Source of the DNA: G963555815 sp965249615 [NCBI: bacterium]
GTDB taxonomy: Bacteria > UBA8248 > JACPRG01
Assembly (NCBI GenBank): GCA_965249615.1
Contig: CBDFMI010000006.1
Location: forward strand, 310,001-374,000
Direction of reading: 5' to 3'
Length of the DNA: 64,000 bases
The notes under the pieces are model-generated. The model was not told the DNA's origin and made no database searches. It saw nothing but the letters and a program-made list of their open reading frames with translations. How positions within the stretch are numbered: position 1 is the stretch's first letter; each line of letters begins with the position of its first letter. The position numbers and the translations under genes are program-made. Shown in pieces: positions 44,238 to 52,886 of the stretch.

Positions 44238-44570
44238 GTGGGAACTACAGCGCCGTCTCATAGAAAAGAACCGAATTATCTCGCGGTGTTCTGGTGGCTT
44301 GTCGGCCTGACGATCGTTGAGGTAGGTGCCGTATACCTTCCTTTGGACAAGGTTGTGATCAATATCCTGTTGGTGGGTTTCGCATTGTCCAAGGTGGCGC
44401 TGGTCGCCTTGTATTTTATGCACCTGAGGTTCGAGCCCATGACCCTCGGTGTGATTGCCCTGGTCCCACTGTTGCTCTGCGTTCTTCTGGTCTTCGCGCT
44501 TCTTCCAGACCACTTGGCGGTTCGCCACCAAACCGTGCCAACGCCTCAAAAATCGGTCATTATCCGTTGA
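44238..44570 (+). CDS. Cytochrome c oxidase subunit IV (prokaryotic COX4 type)
   Basis: This small accessory subunit of 110 residues has three membrane helices (YLAVFWWLVGLTIVEVGAVY, VALVALYFMHLRFEP, LGVIALVPLLLCVLLVFALL). The FMHLRFEP motif is typical of caa3/aa3 subunit IV. GTG 44238 starts 3 bp after the previous stop, so the two are translated together. Confidence 0.88.
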   Translation: MGTTAPSHRKEPNYLAVFWWLVGLTIVEVGAVYLPLDKVVINILLVGFALSKVALVALYFMHLRFEPMTLGVIALVPLLLCVLLVFALLPDHLAVRHQTVPTPQKSVIIR

Positions 44571-44601
44571 CCTCCTTGGCACTCTCAGACCGGAAACCAG
44601 A

Positions 44602-45180
44602 ATGACCGTGATGAATTCAGGGCGACGATTTTTCTACGGCGATGAGAAGGTGAGAGATCGATTGGCGCTCTCCGGGATAGGTCTTTTATCTCTCACGCTG
44701 CTCTTGATCTTGGGGTTTTTCTTGACGGGCCGGCAGACCCAGGTCCAAGTGGATTATCCTCTTTCGGCCTTGCCCGCCCTTAACGCCTTCCTCAACGGGA
44801 CGAGCGCCGTGCTGCTCGCCGTCGGGTATGTCTTCATCCGCCAGAAGAAGGTGGCGACCCATCGGGCCTGTATGTTGTCGGCTTTTGGGGTCTCCAGCCT
44901 CTTTCTTATTTCTTATCTGGTGTACCACTCCCAGGTTGGCCCGACTCCTTTCAGGGGGCAGGGCTGGGTCCGCTCGGTCTACTTTCCCCTGCTGATCTCC
45001 CACATCACGCTGGCCGCCGTTATCCTTCCATTCGTGTTGACCACGATCTATCGGGCGTGGAGCGAACAGTTTGATAAACACAAGAGGATTGCCCGCTGGA
45101 CGCTTCCCATTTGGCTGTATGTCTCGGTGACTGGGGTGATCGTCTATTTGATGTTGCATCAGCTTTTCCCGCCCTCCTAG
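44602..45180 (+). CDS. DUF420-family membrane protein
   Basis: The 192-residue protein has five membrane helices and the DUF420 pattern (DYPLSALPALNAFLNGTSAVLL, THRACMLSAF, YLVYHSQVG, HITLAAVILPFVL). DUF420 (YozB-like) genes are regularly found with heme-copper oxidase and CtaG/Sco genes, suggesting a part in oxidase assembly, but the function is not established. ATG 44602 is used; the upstream frame overlaps the subunit IV gene and is not protein-like. Confidence 0.88.
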   Translation: MTVMNSGRRFFYGDEKVRDRLALSGIGLLSLTLLLILGFFLTGRQTQVQVDYPLSALPALNAFLNGTSAVLLAVGYVFIRQKKVATHRACMLSAFGVSSLFLISYLVYHSQVGPTPFRGQGWVRSVYFPLLISHITLAAVILPFVLTTIYRAWSEQFDKHKRIARWTLPIWLYVSVTGVIVYLMLHQLFPPS

Positions 45181-45219
45181 GAGGGTGAGCGCTTTTTCGT
45201 TTTCGCAGAGGCATCTACA

Positions 45220-46191
45220 GTGAGCGGAACTGACCCTGGAATGGACACTCCCGCTGTCGCGGTTGAGGAGCTCCGTCACAGCTACGGGACCCGGGAGGCG
45301 CTGGCGGGCGTCACCTTTTCCGTGTCCCGGGGGGAGATCTTCGGCCTCCTCGGGCCGAACGGAGGGGGCAAGACCACCCTTTTTAATATCCTCTCCACCT
45401 CGATACTGGCGACGGGCGGGCGGGCCCGCATCTTTGGCCGAGACGTTGCTGCTGAGCCTCATGCCGTCCGCAGGGGTTTTGGGATCGTCTTTCAGCACCC
45501 CAGCCTCGATCCAAAGCTCACGGTGATGGAAAACCTGGAGCACCACGGACATCTCTACGGCTTACGAGGGAAATTGCTGAAAAGTCGGGCGACGGTGGTC
45601 CTGGATCAGCTGGGTTTGAGCGACCGCCGCCGGGACCTTGTGGCCAAACTCTCTGGGGGGCTTCAGAGAAGGGCGGAGCTCGCCAAGGCGCTACTCCATA
45701 GCCCGCCCCTCCTGCTCTTGGACGAGCCGAGCACGGGCCTTGATCCCGGCGCACGCCGAGACTTCACCAACCATCTGGACCGCTTGCGCCGGGAAGAGGG
45801 CGTCACCGTCCTCCTGACGACACACCTCACGGAGGAGGCCGAGCGGTGCAACCGGGTGGGGATCATCCACCAGGGGAAGCTGGTGGCCCTCGGAGTTCCA
45901 GACGGACTGCAAGAAGAGATCGGGGGGGACGTCGTGGTCATCCTCCCTCAGGACCCTGAAGGGCTGCGGCAAAAAATACGGGAGCGATTCGAATGTGAGC
46001 CCGTGTGCGTGGACGGGACCCTGCGGGTGGAGCGCCCCCGCGGGCACGAGTTCGTCCGGGAGGTTGTCGAGGCCTTTCCCGGCGAGGTCAAAGCGGTCAC
46101 CTTTGGAAAGCCGACCCTGGAAGATGTTTTTGTCCACCAGACGGGACAGCGCCTCTGGGGCGGGCAAGAAAGTTCGGGAGACGCGCCATGA
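45220..46191 (+). CDS. ABC-2 transporter ATP-binding protein (DrrA/CcmA-like)
   Basis: The 323-residue ATPase has Walker A GPNGGGKTTL, the Q-loop FQHPSLDPKLTVMENL, signature LSGGLQRRAELAKAL, Walker B LLLDEPSTGLDP and the H-loop LLTTHLTEEAERC. A ~90-residue C-terminal regulatory domain as in DrrA-type exporters follows. GTG 45220. It overlaps the permease gene by 4 bp. Its position after the oxidase genes hints at export of a cofactor or lipid, but the substrate is unknown. Confidence 0.92.
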   Translation: MSGTDPGMDTPAVAVEELRHSYGTREALAGVTFSVSRGEIFGLLGPNGGGKTTLFNILSTSILATGGRARIFGRDVAAEPHAVRRGFGIVFQHPSLDPKLTVMENLEHHGHLYGLRGKLLKSRATVVLDQLGLSDRRRDLVAKLSGGLQRRAELAKALLHSPPLLLLDEPSTGLDPGARRDFTNHLDRLRREEGVTVLLTTHLTEEAERCNRVGIIHQGKLVALGVPDGLQEEIGGDVVVILPQDPEGLRQKIRERFECEPVCVDGTLRVERPRGHEFVREVVEAFPGEVKAVTFGKPTLEDVFVHQTGQRLWGGQESSGDAP

Positions 46192-46970
46192 AGGGTTTTT
46201 TGCTTCCGGTGCTCACGCTCTGGTGGCGGGAGGTCCAGCGGTTCATTCGGCAGCGAAGCCGCCTCATTGGCGCTTTCGCGCAACCCCTGGTCTTTTGGCT
46301 CCTCCTGGGCGCCGGGTTGGGGGCCTCCTTTCAACCCCCTGGGACCCCCCTTGGGACGAGTTATATCGAATATTTCTATCCCGGCATTATTACCCTGGCC
46401 CTTTTGTTCACCGCCATCTTTGCCACCATTTCTACCGTGGAGGACCGCCAGAAGGGATTTTTGCAGGGTGTGCTGGTGGCCCCTGTCGGCCGGTCGAGCA
46501 TTGTCCTGGGTCAGGCCCTTGGCGGGACCACGCTGGCCCTTCTGCAGGGTGTTCTGTTTCTCTTTCTCGCCCCTGTCGCCGGGGTCCCCTTGACCGTCCC
46601 GTCGGTCCTCTTGCTGGTGGCGGTGATGTTCCTCGTGTCTTTTGGGATGACGAACCTAGGGCTGATCATCGCCTGGGGGATGGATTCCACCCAGGGATTC
46701 CACGCCATCATGAATCTCATTCTCTTCCCGGCCTGGTTGCTTTCCGGGGCTTTTTTTCCGATCTCTGGCGCCCCCCCATGGCTCGCGTGGGCGATGCGGG
46801 TGAACCCCCTGACCTACGGCATGGCGGCGCTTCGCCGTAGCGTATACCTCGGCGACCCCGGGGCCGCGGGAGATGTCCCTCAGATGGCCCTCTCGCTCGG
46901 GGTCACGCTTTTGTTCTGCGGCGCGACGTTCCTTGTCGCCATCTGGGCCGCCCGCCGGAGCAGGGCCTAG
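46188..46970 (+). CDS. ABC-2 transporter permease
   Basis: This 260-residue inner-membrane permease has six helices and the ABC-2 layout: LWWREVQRFIRQRSRL at the N-terminus, YFYPGIITLALLFTAIFATISTVEDRQKGFLQGVLVAPVGR, and a late FPAWLLSGAFFPISGAPPWLAWAMRVNPLTYGMAALR. It forms an exporter with the ATPase encoded upstream (ATGA overlap). Last gene of the plus-strand block; the next genes are convergent. Confidence 0.92.
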   Translation: MKGFLLPVLTLWWREVQRFIRQRSRLIGAFAQPLVFWLLLGAGLGASFQPPGTPLGTSYIEYFYPGIITLALLFTAIFATISTVEDRQKGFLQGVLVAPVGRSSIVLGQALGGTTLALLQGVLFLFLAPVAGVPLTVPSVLLLVAVMFLVSFGMTNLGLIIAWGMDSTQGFHAIMNLILFPAWLLSGAFFPISGAPPWLAWAMRVNPLTYGMAALRRSVYLGDPGAAGDVPQMALSLGVTLLFCGATFLVAIWAARRSRA

Positions 46971-47075
46971 ACGGAATACGTCTCAGCCATGGTGACGGTG
47001 TGTTCTTGTAAGGCGTGCGGGAAGATTTTGGTAGTTGGTAGGTAGAATAGGATTTAAGACCTGCTAATGCTATTT

Positions 47076-47576
47076 CTAAAACACCAGATCCCCGTGCTTT
47101 TTCACGTATTCGACAATTCCCCCCTCCTTCAGGATGGACTGCATGACAGGGGGGATAGCGCCGCTCTGATAAGTTTCTTTCCGGGTTAAATTCCTGATTT
47201 CGCCCTTCTCCATGTCAACCTCCAGCTCGTCGCCATGCTGGATCGACTCCGTGTCCAGGATGAGAGCCGGAAGGCCGATGTTAAAACAGTTGCGGTAGAA
47301 GATCCGGGCGAAGGATTTGGCCAGGACGACGGGCACGTTGACTGCCTTGATGAGCCGGGCGGCAACCTCCCGGCTTGAGCCCTGGCCGAAATTCCTGCTC
47401 CCCACGACAATATACGTTTTGTCCCCGGCGAGGGCGGCGGGGGCGAACTTCTCGTCTGCGTCCTCCAGGACATGTTTTACAAATTCCGGCATGTTCGAGC
47501 GCAGGTGGTAGTAGCGGCCGGGGGCGATGAGGTCGGTCGAGATGTTGTCCCCGAATTTCCAGGCGGTTCCCCGCAT
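47076..47576 (-). CDS. leuD: 3-isopropylmalate dehydratase small subunit
   Basis: LeuD (166 residues) is the swivelling domain of isopropylmalate isomerase in leucine synthesis. WKFGDNISTDLIAPGRYYHLRS, VVGSRNFGQGSSREVA and FARIFYRNCFNIGLPAL are characteristic. The sequence belongs to the short archaeal-type LeuD/homoaconitase small-subunit group, so homoaconitase cannot be excluded. It follows leuC by 12 bp. Confidence 0.92.
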   Translation of the reverse strand: MRGTAWKFGDNISTDLIAPGRYYHLRSNMPEFVKHVLEDADEKFAPAALAGDKTYIVVGSRNFGQGSSREVAARLIKAVNVPVVLAKSFARIFYRNCFNIGLPALILDTESIQHGDELEVDMEKGEIRNLTRKETYQSGAIPPVMQSILKEGGIVEYVKKHGDLVF

Positions 47577-47588
47577 GGATGCTCCTCC

Positions 47589-48851
47589 CTAGAGAAAGCG
47601 CCTTGGGTCTGTGATCTTCCCCTCCACAGCCGTCGCTGCCGCCGTGATAGGGGACGAGAGATAGACGAAGGCCTTGGGGTTTCCGAGGCGCCCTTTGAAA
47701 TTCCGGTTTTGTGCCGCCACGCATACCTCCCCGTCTCCCAGGACCCCCATGTGGATGCCAGGGCATGGCCCGCATCCCACGGACCCCACGACAGCCCCCG
47801 CGTCGACAAAACTCTCGATGAGGCCCTCTCGAAGGGCCTCACGGTAGACATGTTGTGAACCCGGGATGATGAGACACCGCGTTTTTTTGTGCACTTGGCG
47901 GCCCTTGAGGACGCGGGCGGCCGCCCTGAGATCGTCCAGGCGGCCGTTCGTGCAGGTGCCGATGAAGACCTGGTCCACAGCGACCCCCTCCTTTTCCACC
48001 TCCCGGGCCGTTTTCACGTTTCCGGGCTGGTGAGGGACCGCCATAAAAGGTTCCAGTTTATCCAGTTGGATCTCCATTGTTTTCTCATAGGAAGCCCCCG
48101 GGTCAGCGTCCAGGGCGATCCACCGATCCACACGCCCGTGGTGTTCGAGATGTTGTTTCGTGACCTCGTCGGAGGGCATGAGGCCCAACTTGGCCCCCAA
48201 CTCCTGGGCCATGCTGGTCATCGTGAACCGGGCGTCCATGGAGAGATCGGGCAAGGCCTCCCCGCCATACTCCAAGGACCGGTAGAGGCCCCCTTCTTCC
48301 CCGATAGTGCCGATGATGTGGAGGATGAGGTCTTTGGAATAAACCCCGTCAGGGAATTTCCCTTTGAGCTCCAACCGGATCGTTTCCGGTGTCCTAAACC
48401 ACATCTTGCCAAGGCTCATGGCGATAGCCGCGTCCGTCGAGCCCATGCCGGTGGCGAAGGCTGCTATCCCTCCCGCCGTGCTGGTGTGGGAGTCGGCGCC
48501 CACCACCACGTCCCCGGGTCCGACATAGCGCTCGGCCAGCAGGAGGTGGCTGATCCCCTGGCCCACGTCCTCCACGATGGCCCCCGTCGCCTCAGAGAAT
48601 TTTCGAAGGGCGACCTGGAAATTGCTCAAGTCGGCGCGGGGGCTTGGCCCTGTGTGATCAATGGTGAGGATGGCGTGAGAGGGGTTGTGGGCAAAATCCT
48701 TTCCCTTGAGGGCTCGGATCATCTCAAAGGTGAGGGGTCCCGTCCCGTCCTGGACCACAGTCCAGTCCACCGGCGAGATGACAATCTCCCCTGGCTTCAC
48801 CTCCCGCCCCACCTTCTGAGACAGGATCTTTTCTGCAAGCGTCATGGGCAT
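47589..48851 (-). CDS. leuC: 3-isopropylmalate dehydratase large subunit
   Basis: LeuC (420 residues) holds the [4Fe-4S] cluster with cysteines in GTCTNGR and GCGPCPG, plus DHTGPSP, GADSHTSTAGG and the SQHVYREALREGLIE region. It belongs to the ~420-residue LeuC2/homoaconitase group rather than the ~470-residue E. coli type. ATG 48851 or ATG 48845 is the start. Other leu genes are not adjacent. Confidence 0.92.
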   Translation of the reverse strand: MPMTLAEKILSQKVGREVKPGEIVISPVDWTVVQDGTGPLTFEMIRALKGKDFAHNPSHAILTIDHTGPSPRADLSNFQVALRKFSEATGAIVEDVGQGISHLLLAERYVGPGDVVVGADSHTSTAGGIAAFATGMGSTDAAIAMSLGKMWFRTPETIRLELKGKFPDGVYSKDLILHIIGTIGEEGGLYRSLEYGGEALPDLSMDARFTMTSMAQELGAKLGLMPSDEVTKQHLEHHGRVDRWIALDADPGASYEKTMEIQLDKLEPFMAVPHQPGNVKTAREVEKEGVAVDQVFIGTCTNGRLDDLRAAARVLKGRQVHKKTRCLIIPGSQHVYREALREGLIESFVDAGAVVGSVGCGPCPGIHMGVLGDGEVCVAAQNRNFKGRLGNPKAFVYLSSPITAAATAVEGKITDPRRFL

Positions 48852-48934
48852 TAAAGGACCTGCGATTCGAAGGCCAGAAAAAACTGCGCCTTCCGGAGAA
48901 GGGCAGATCATCAACGCTTCGTGGATTCCACCTA

Positions 48935-48963
48935 AGCATGCTTGAAAGCGTGCAAAACGTCAA
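48935..48963 (-). promoter_or_regulatory. Possible promoter for leuCD
   Basis: On the minus strand TTGACG (48963-48958) and CATGCT (48940-48935) are 17 bp apart, about 85 bp upstream of leuC. The -35 matches 5 of 6 and the -10 is weak. No attenuator-like leader with leucine codons was seen. Confidence 0.3.
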
Positions 48964-49081
48964 GGGGAAAGACTCCGCCTGGCCTGCCCCAGCGGACCTT
49001 CAGGCGCCCTCTGTTAGGACAAGGCAATCGACCAAAAGGTTTTAGAGCTCGGGGGCGATTTTTGCCTGTGAATCAGGAAGG

Positions 49082-50350
49082 CTAGCTGTTCAGCTCCAGG
49101 AGGTATTCACGGATCTGCTCTCGGTCCTTGGCCTTGGGCTCAAGGGACAGATATTTCTCAAGGGCCTCCTTGGCCTCCTCGCGCTTATCTTGCCCGTAGT
49201 AAATGAGGCCTATCGCGCGGAAGGGCTCAGGGTACTGAGGGTTATACTCCACGGCCACCTGGTAGCGGGAAATGGCTTTCTCCTCTCCCTCCGCGGTCTT
49301 CTCCGAGAGGCGGTGGAGTTCCCCGTAGTAGAAGTGGGCGATGGGGTCCCTTGGGGTGAGGCCGATGACCCGGTCCAGGGCCCTTTGGGCGAGGTTGAAC
49401 CGACCCCCTTGGATGTCGAGGAAGGCATTCTCCCTCACGATGACCCGGGTCCGCGGAAAAAAGGCGCCTGTATTTTTGATGCGGCCCTCTTCCTTTGCGG
49501 TCTCCGCATAGGGACCTGCCAGGAGTTCTTGGTAGTTTCCGATTCGATCGCTGTTCCGGGGGTGGCTCCCGAAGAAGAAGTTCTCCGCGGCGACGCTGTC
49601 CCCGTAAGTCTCCTGGAAAAGCACGAAGACCTTCGGGGCCTCGTTGAGGTCATAATTCGCCCTCGCCAGGAGACCCATCCCCACCTTGTCGGCCTCCCTC
49701 TCCATCCCCCGGCTGTATCCGTTGAGCGAGGCCAGGATCGCTAGGGGAAGGCCGAGTCCGATCAGAATCCTTGCCGTGTTGTTGAGGACCTGGGCCCCGA
49801 CCTGATTCCCCTCTTCCAGCTGTTGTCCCGTGAGGATGGCAAATAGGAAGCTCAGGCCGATGACGCCGCCAATGTAGAGCAACTGCTTGTTCTTCTGATT
49901 CCGGATAGAGCGGACCGCGTGCCGGTGGATGGAATGGGACATCTCGTGGGCGATGATGGTCGCGAGCTGGGCCTCGTTCTCCACCCGGGCAATCAAGCCT
50001 GAGTGGACATAGACGGCCCCGTTGGGATAGGCGAAGGCGTTGAGGGCGCTGTCGTTGATGACCTTGAAGCGGAAGCTGAGGAGATCGGAATCCCGAAGCT
50101 GAGCCGGAAGGAGACGAAGCCCGATCTCCCCCAGGTATTCCTCCATCAAGGGGTCCTGGATGATCTTCTCGCTCTTATCCAGCTTTCCCTGCTCCTCCAG
50201 GCTGCTTTCCCAAATCTGCTTTTCGTCCGACTCGAGCGGGGTTGCGGGATTGAGACTGAGAGGCGGAAGACTTGTGGAGGCGCAGAAGGTGATGAAGATG
50301 GGGAGGAAGATGAGGGCTGTGACGTGAAGGATGCGTTTCATTCTTTTCAT
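49082..50350 (-). CDS. M48-family metalloprotease with C-terminal TPR-like region (BepA-like lipoprotein)
   Basis: The 422-residue protein has a lipoprotein-type signal (VTALIFLPIFITFCAS), then an M48 peptidase domain with zinc motif HEMSH and downstream Glu in SRGMEREADKVGM, plus a hydrophobic stretch near the active site. The C-terminal ~130 residues (GGRFNLAQRALDRVIGLTPRDPIAHFYYGELHRL, then YPEPFRAIGLIYYGQDKREEAKEALEKYL) form TPR repeats. This layout is that of BepA/YfgC, which controls outer-membrane protein quality in the periplasm. Confidence 0.9.
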   Translation of the reverse strand: MKRMKRILHVTALIFLPIFITFCASTSLPPLSLNPATPLESDEKQIWESSLEEQGKLDKSEKIIQDPLMEEYLGEIGLRLLPAQLRDSDLLSFRFKVINDSALNAFAYPNGAVYVHSGLIARVENEAQLATIIAHEMSHSIHRHAVRSIRNQKNKQLLYIGGVIGLSFLFAILTGQQLEEGNQVGAQVLNNTARILIGLGLPLAILASLNGYSRGMEREADKVGMGLLARANYDLNEAPKVFVLFQETYGDSVAAENFFFGSHPRNSDRIGNYQELLAGPYAETAKEEGRIKNTGAFFPRTRVIVRENAFLDIQGGRFNLAQRALDRVIGLTPRDPIAHFYYGELHRLSEKTAEGEEKAISRYQVAVEYNPQYPEPFRAIGLIYYGQDKREEAKEALEKYLSLEPKAKDREQIREYLLELNS

Positions 50351-50544
50351 AATCTGGCTCTCTTCCGGCCGAAGAATGTTCGCACGGTGCCTTCAAAACT
50401 CTTTCTAACTAAAAAACACCTTTTAGCTGAAAATATGCCCTTTTTTCTTCACGGCCACCCCCGAAGGTCGAGAATTCTTATAGATGGGTGGGCATCTCGC
50501 CCAAGACGTCATTTGAGCGAGATGCCCGGCCCAACTCTGGCTGA

Positions 50545-51084
50545 TCACTTCAGCGGGGGTGCCTCTGGAAAGTCCACCTCCGTGTCCATGGCGATGTTGA
50601 AATAATTGGTGAACATGTGGAGGGCGACGTTGGCCACAATCTCTGAAATGTCACTGTTAGAGTAGCCGGCGGAGCTGAGGGCCTTCACGTCGCCGTCCGA
50701 GACCCTGGCCTTTTGCTTAATGACCTTCTCGGCGAATTTCAGCGCTGCGTCTATCTTTGCGTCGGACGACTTGGCCCGGCGGGCGTCTAAAACCTGCTCA
50801 TCTGTCAATCCCAGCGATTTCCCGATCGCTGTGTGGGCCGCGAGTCAGTAATGGCAGCCGTTAATCTCGCCGGTCAGGACGGCGATAGACTCCCGGAGTT
50901 TCGGGTCCAGGTCGCCGCCGCCCAGGGCGCCGCTGAACTGGAGGTAGCCCTCCAGGGTGGCCGGCGAGTTTCCCATGACCTGAAAGATGTTGAACACCTT
51001 CCCCAACTTCTGCTGGACGCCGTCATAGAGCGCCTTGGTCTTTCCTGTGGCCTGATCTGGTGCCAAAGGTGGAATTCGAGACAT
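50545..51084 (-). CDS. AhpD/carboxymuconolactone decarboxylase-like protein with in-frame UGA (probable selenoprotein, C-x-x-U)
   Basis: From ATG 51084 (AAGGAG upstream) the frame encodes 179 residues with one internal stop, TGA at 50847-50845. Before it: MSRIPPLAPDQATGKTKALY, FNIFQVMGNSPATLEGYL and VLTGEINGCHY. After it, in the same frame: LAAHTAIGKSLGL, then MTDEQVLDARR and the C-terminal VALHMFTNYFNIAMDTEVDFP. AhpD-fold peroxidases have C-x-x-C followed by a His; here the second cysteine is UGA: C77-H-Y-U80, with His84. A perfect stem-loop follows (50812-50831). It is probably a cytosolic peroxidase or thiol-disulfide enzyme of the AhpD group. An annotation pipeline would split it into two short genes. 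Confidence 0.87.
50812..50831 (-). promoter_or_regulatory. Candidate bacterial SECIS element of the AhpD-like selenoprotein
   Basis: On the minus strand CAGCGAT and ATCGCTG form a perfect 7-bp stem with loop CGGGAA. The loop begins 20 nt after the UGA and has G at its second position, matching bacterial SECIS rules and the layout of the hairpin at 36069-36087. Confidence 0.75.
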
Positions 51085-51338
51085 CCGGTTTTAGCTCCTT
51101 TCTTCGGCAATCCGGGTAAAAAGCCCGGGCCGATGAAGGGGGAAGACCTTGAGGGGCAGGCACACAGAGCGCCCGCTCGGTTTTCCCCTCAGCCCGTCAT
51201 GTGGCGGGTTTTAGGCCGATAGGGCGCCCCTCATCAGAGGAGATCTACCATTTCACGGTGCCTTAGTTATAGGCGGGGGGTGAACGCACTGTCAAAGGTG
51301 AAAGGGGCTTGCTTTCTCTTTCTTCGGGGCCACCCGGC

Positions 51339-52709
51339 TTACCGCAGAAGGAAGAACTGGATGGAAAGGAGGATTTGCGCCAGAAGAAGGGTGGGAATGC
51401 CCACCAGAAGCCCGGGTTTCAGCCACTCCATGAACGTCACGTGACGTTTCTCGTCTCGTTCCAGGATTCCCAGGGCCACAATATTGGCCGTGCTTCCCAC
51501 CATGGTCGCATTTCCAAAAAAGGTCCCGCCGAAGAGGAGGCCCCACCAGAGGGGCTCGACCGGGACATTGAGGGCCTGAAGGTCTGAAAGGACCGGGATG
51601 ATCGTGGCGACGGCCAGGACATTGTCCATGAAGGCGCTGAGGATTCCGCTTCCCCAGGTCACCACTCCAAGGAGCAAGACCTCCTGCCCTGAAATTTGTA
51701 GAAAGGCTTTGGCGATCTGCCCCGTCACCCCGACGAAGCGGAGCGTCCCGACCGAGGCGAAAAGCAGCATGAAGAAGGTGAGGGTCCACCAGTCCACCCG
51801 CTTCGACACCAGTTCTCTTGCCCCTTGCTGCTCGATGAGGAGGGCTGTCCCCGCTCCCCCGAGGGCGACCCCGACGAGCAGGCTATTCTTCTCGATACCC
51901 AGGAGGACTTCCAGGTTGTGGTGAAAGATGAGCCCCACGATGGTCCCGAGGAAGAGGGCGGTGCAGATGTAAGCGTCTGACCGAGAGAGGCGAGCCATTG
52001 CAGCGTGCGGGCTAGGAGGTGTGGCCTCTATGATGTCTCGAAGCTGGCCGATCTCGGAGCGGAAATACCACATCGCCAGTGGAATGCAGAGCCCGAGAGA
52101 GATGATGGAGATGGGGGTGGCCCACCTCAGAAAGTCGACAAAGGTCAGCCCACCCCGAAACGCGATGAGGACGCCGATGGGATTTCCGACCACCGTGGCG
52201 CTGCTTCCGATATTGGTGGCGAATACGATCATGATGATGAAGGGCACCGGATTCACGTGGTACCGACGGGCTATCTGAAGCGTAATGGCGGACATGAAAA
52301 GGATTGAGGTCACTTCATCGACCAGGGCCGCGGTGAGGGCCGAAACCACCATTAACACTGCCACGAGAAGAGACGTTCGGCTCAAAAATCGGCCCAGGAA
52401 ACGCTCCACAATGGCCTCAAAGAATTTCCGCTCCTCCAGGAAGCCGATGATGATCATCATGCCGATGAGGAAGAGGATGACGTCGAGGCTGGCAAACTCG
52501 ATCAGGTTGGGAAGGTCGATGACGCCCGTTGAGAGAAGGGCCAGGGTCCCTATCAGGGCAAAGGCCAGGCGAAAACGCCAGTACAACAGGGTCCCGAAGA
52601 TAAAAGACCCGAAGATGCTCGTCGCCAGAATCTGCTTCGGCGTCCAACCGAGAAGGGAGGTGCCCAGGATCGTCGCCGCCACCAGGGCAAGAAAACCGAT
52701 GAAACGCAT
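51339..52709 (-). CDS. ArsB/NhaD/CitM-superfamily ion transporter
   Basis: This 456-residue membrane protein has about 11-12 helices of the ion-transporter (IT) superfamily: LDVILFLIGMMIIIGFLEE, SALTAALVDEVTSILFMSAI, FATNIGSSATVVGNPIG and the symmetric second half WGSGILSAFMDNVLAVATIIP, FFGNATMVGSTANIVALGI. The paired GxxxNPIG and GSTANI helical hairpins are typical of ArsB and NhaD antiporters. Substrate (arsenite, Na+/H+ or an organic anion) cannot be decided; no arsenic genes are adjacent. Confidence 0.88.
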   Translation of the reverse strand: MRFIGFLALVAATILGTSLLGWTPKQILATSIFGSFIFGTLLYWRFRLAFALIGTLALLSTGVIDLPNLIEFASLDVILFLIGMMIIIGFLEERKFFEAIVERFLGRFLSRTSLLVAVLMVVSALTAALVDEVTSILFMSAITLQIARRYHVNPVPFIIMIVFATNIGSSATVVGNPIGVLIAFRGGLTFVDFLRWATPISIISLGLCIPLAMWYFRSEIGQLRDIIEATPPSPHAAMARLSRSDAYICTALFLGTIVGLIFHHNLEVLLGIEKNSLLVGVALGGAGTALLIEQQGARELVSKRVDWWTLTFFMLLFASVGTLRFVGVTGQIAKAFLQISGQEVLLLGVVTWGSGILSAFMDNVLAVATIIPVLSDLQALNVPVEPLWWGLLFGGTFFGNATMVGSTANIVALGILERDEKRHVTFMEWLKPGLLVGIPTLLLAQILLSIQFFLLR

Positions 52710-52886
52710 GGCCTCCCCTCAGATGAAAGCAGGAGAAGGGGACAGAGTCACCTCCCTTCTCCCGGGTTCGTTCTGGCCGGCGGAGCCCTCGGGTCTTCTG
52801 GAGCTCGGCCTAAGACCGGCCCCACGATAAAAGGGGGTCGCCAGTGTGTCAAGGTCCAATCGGGGATCCAGGGCAGGGGTCCGCTC

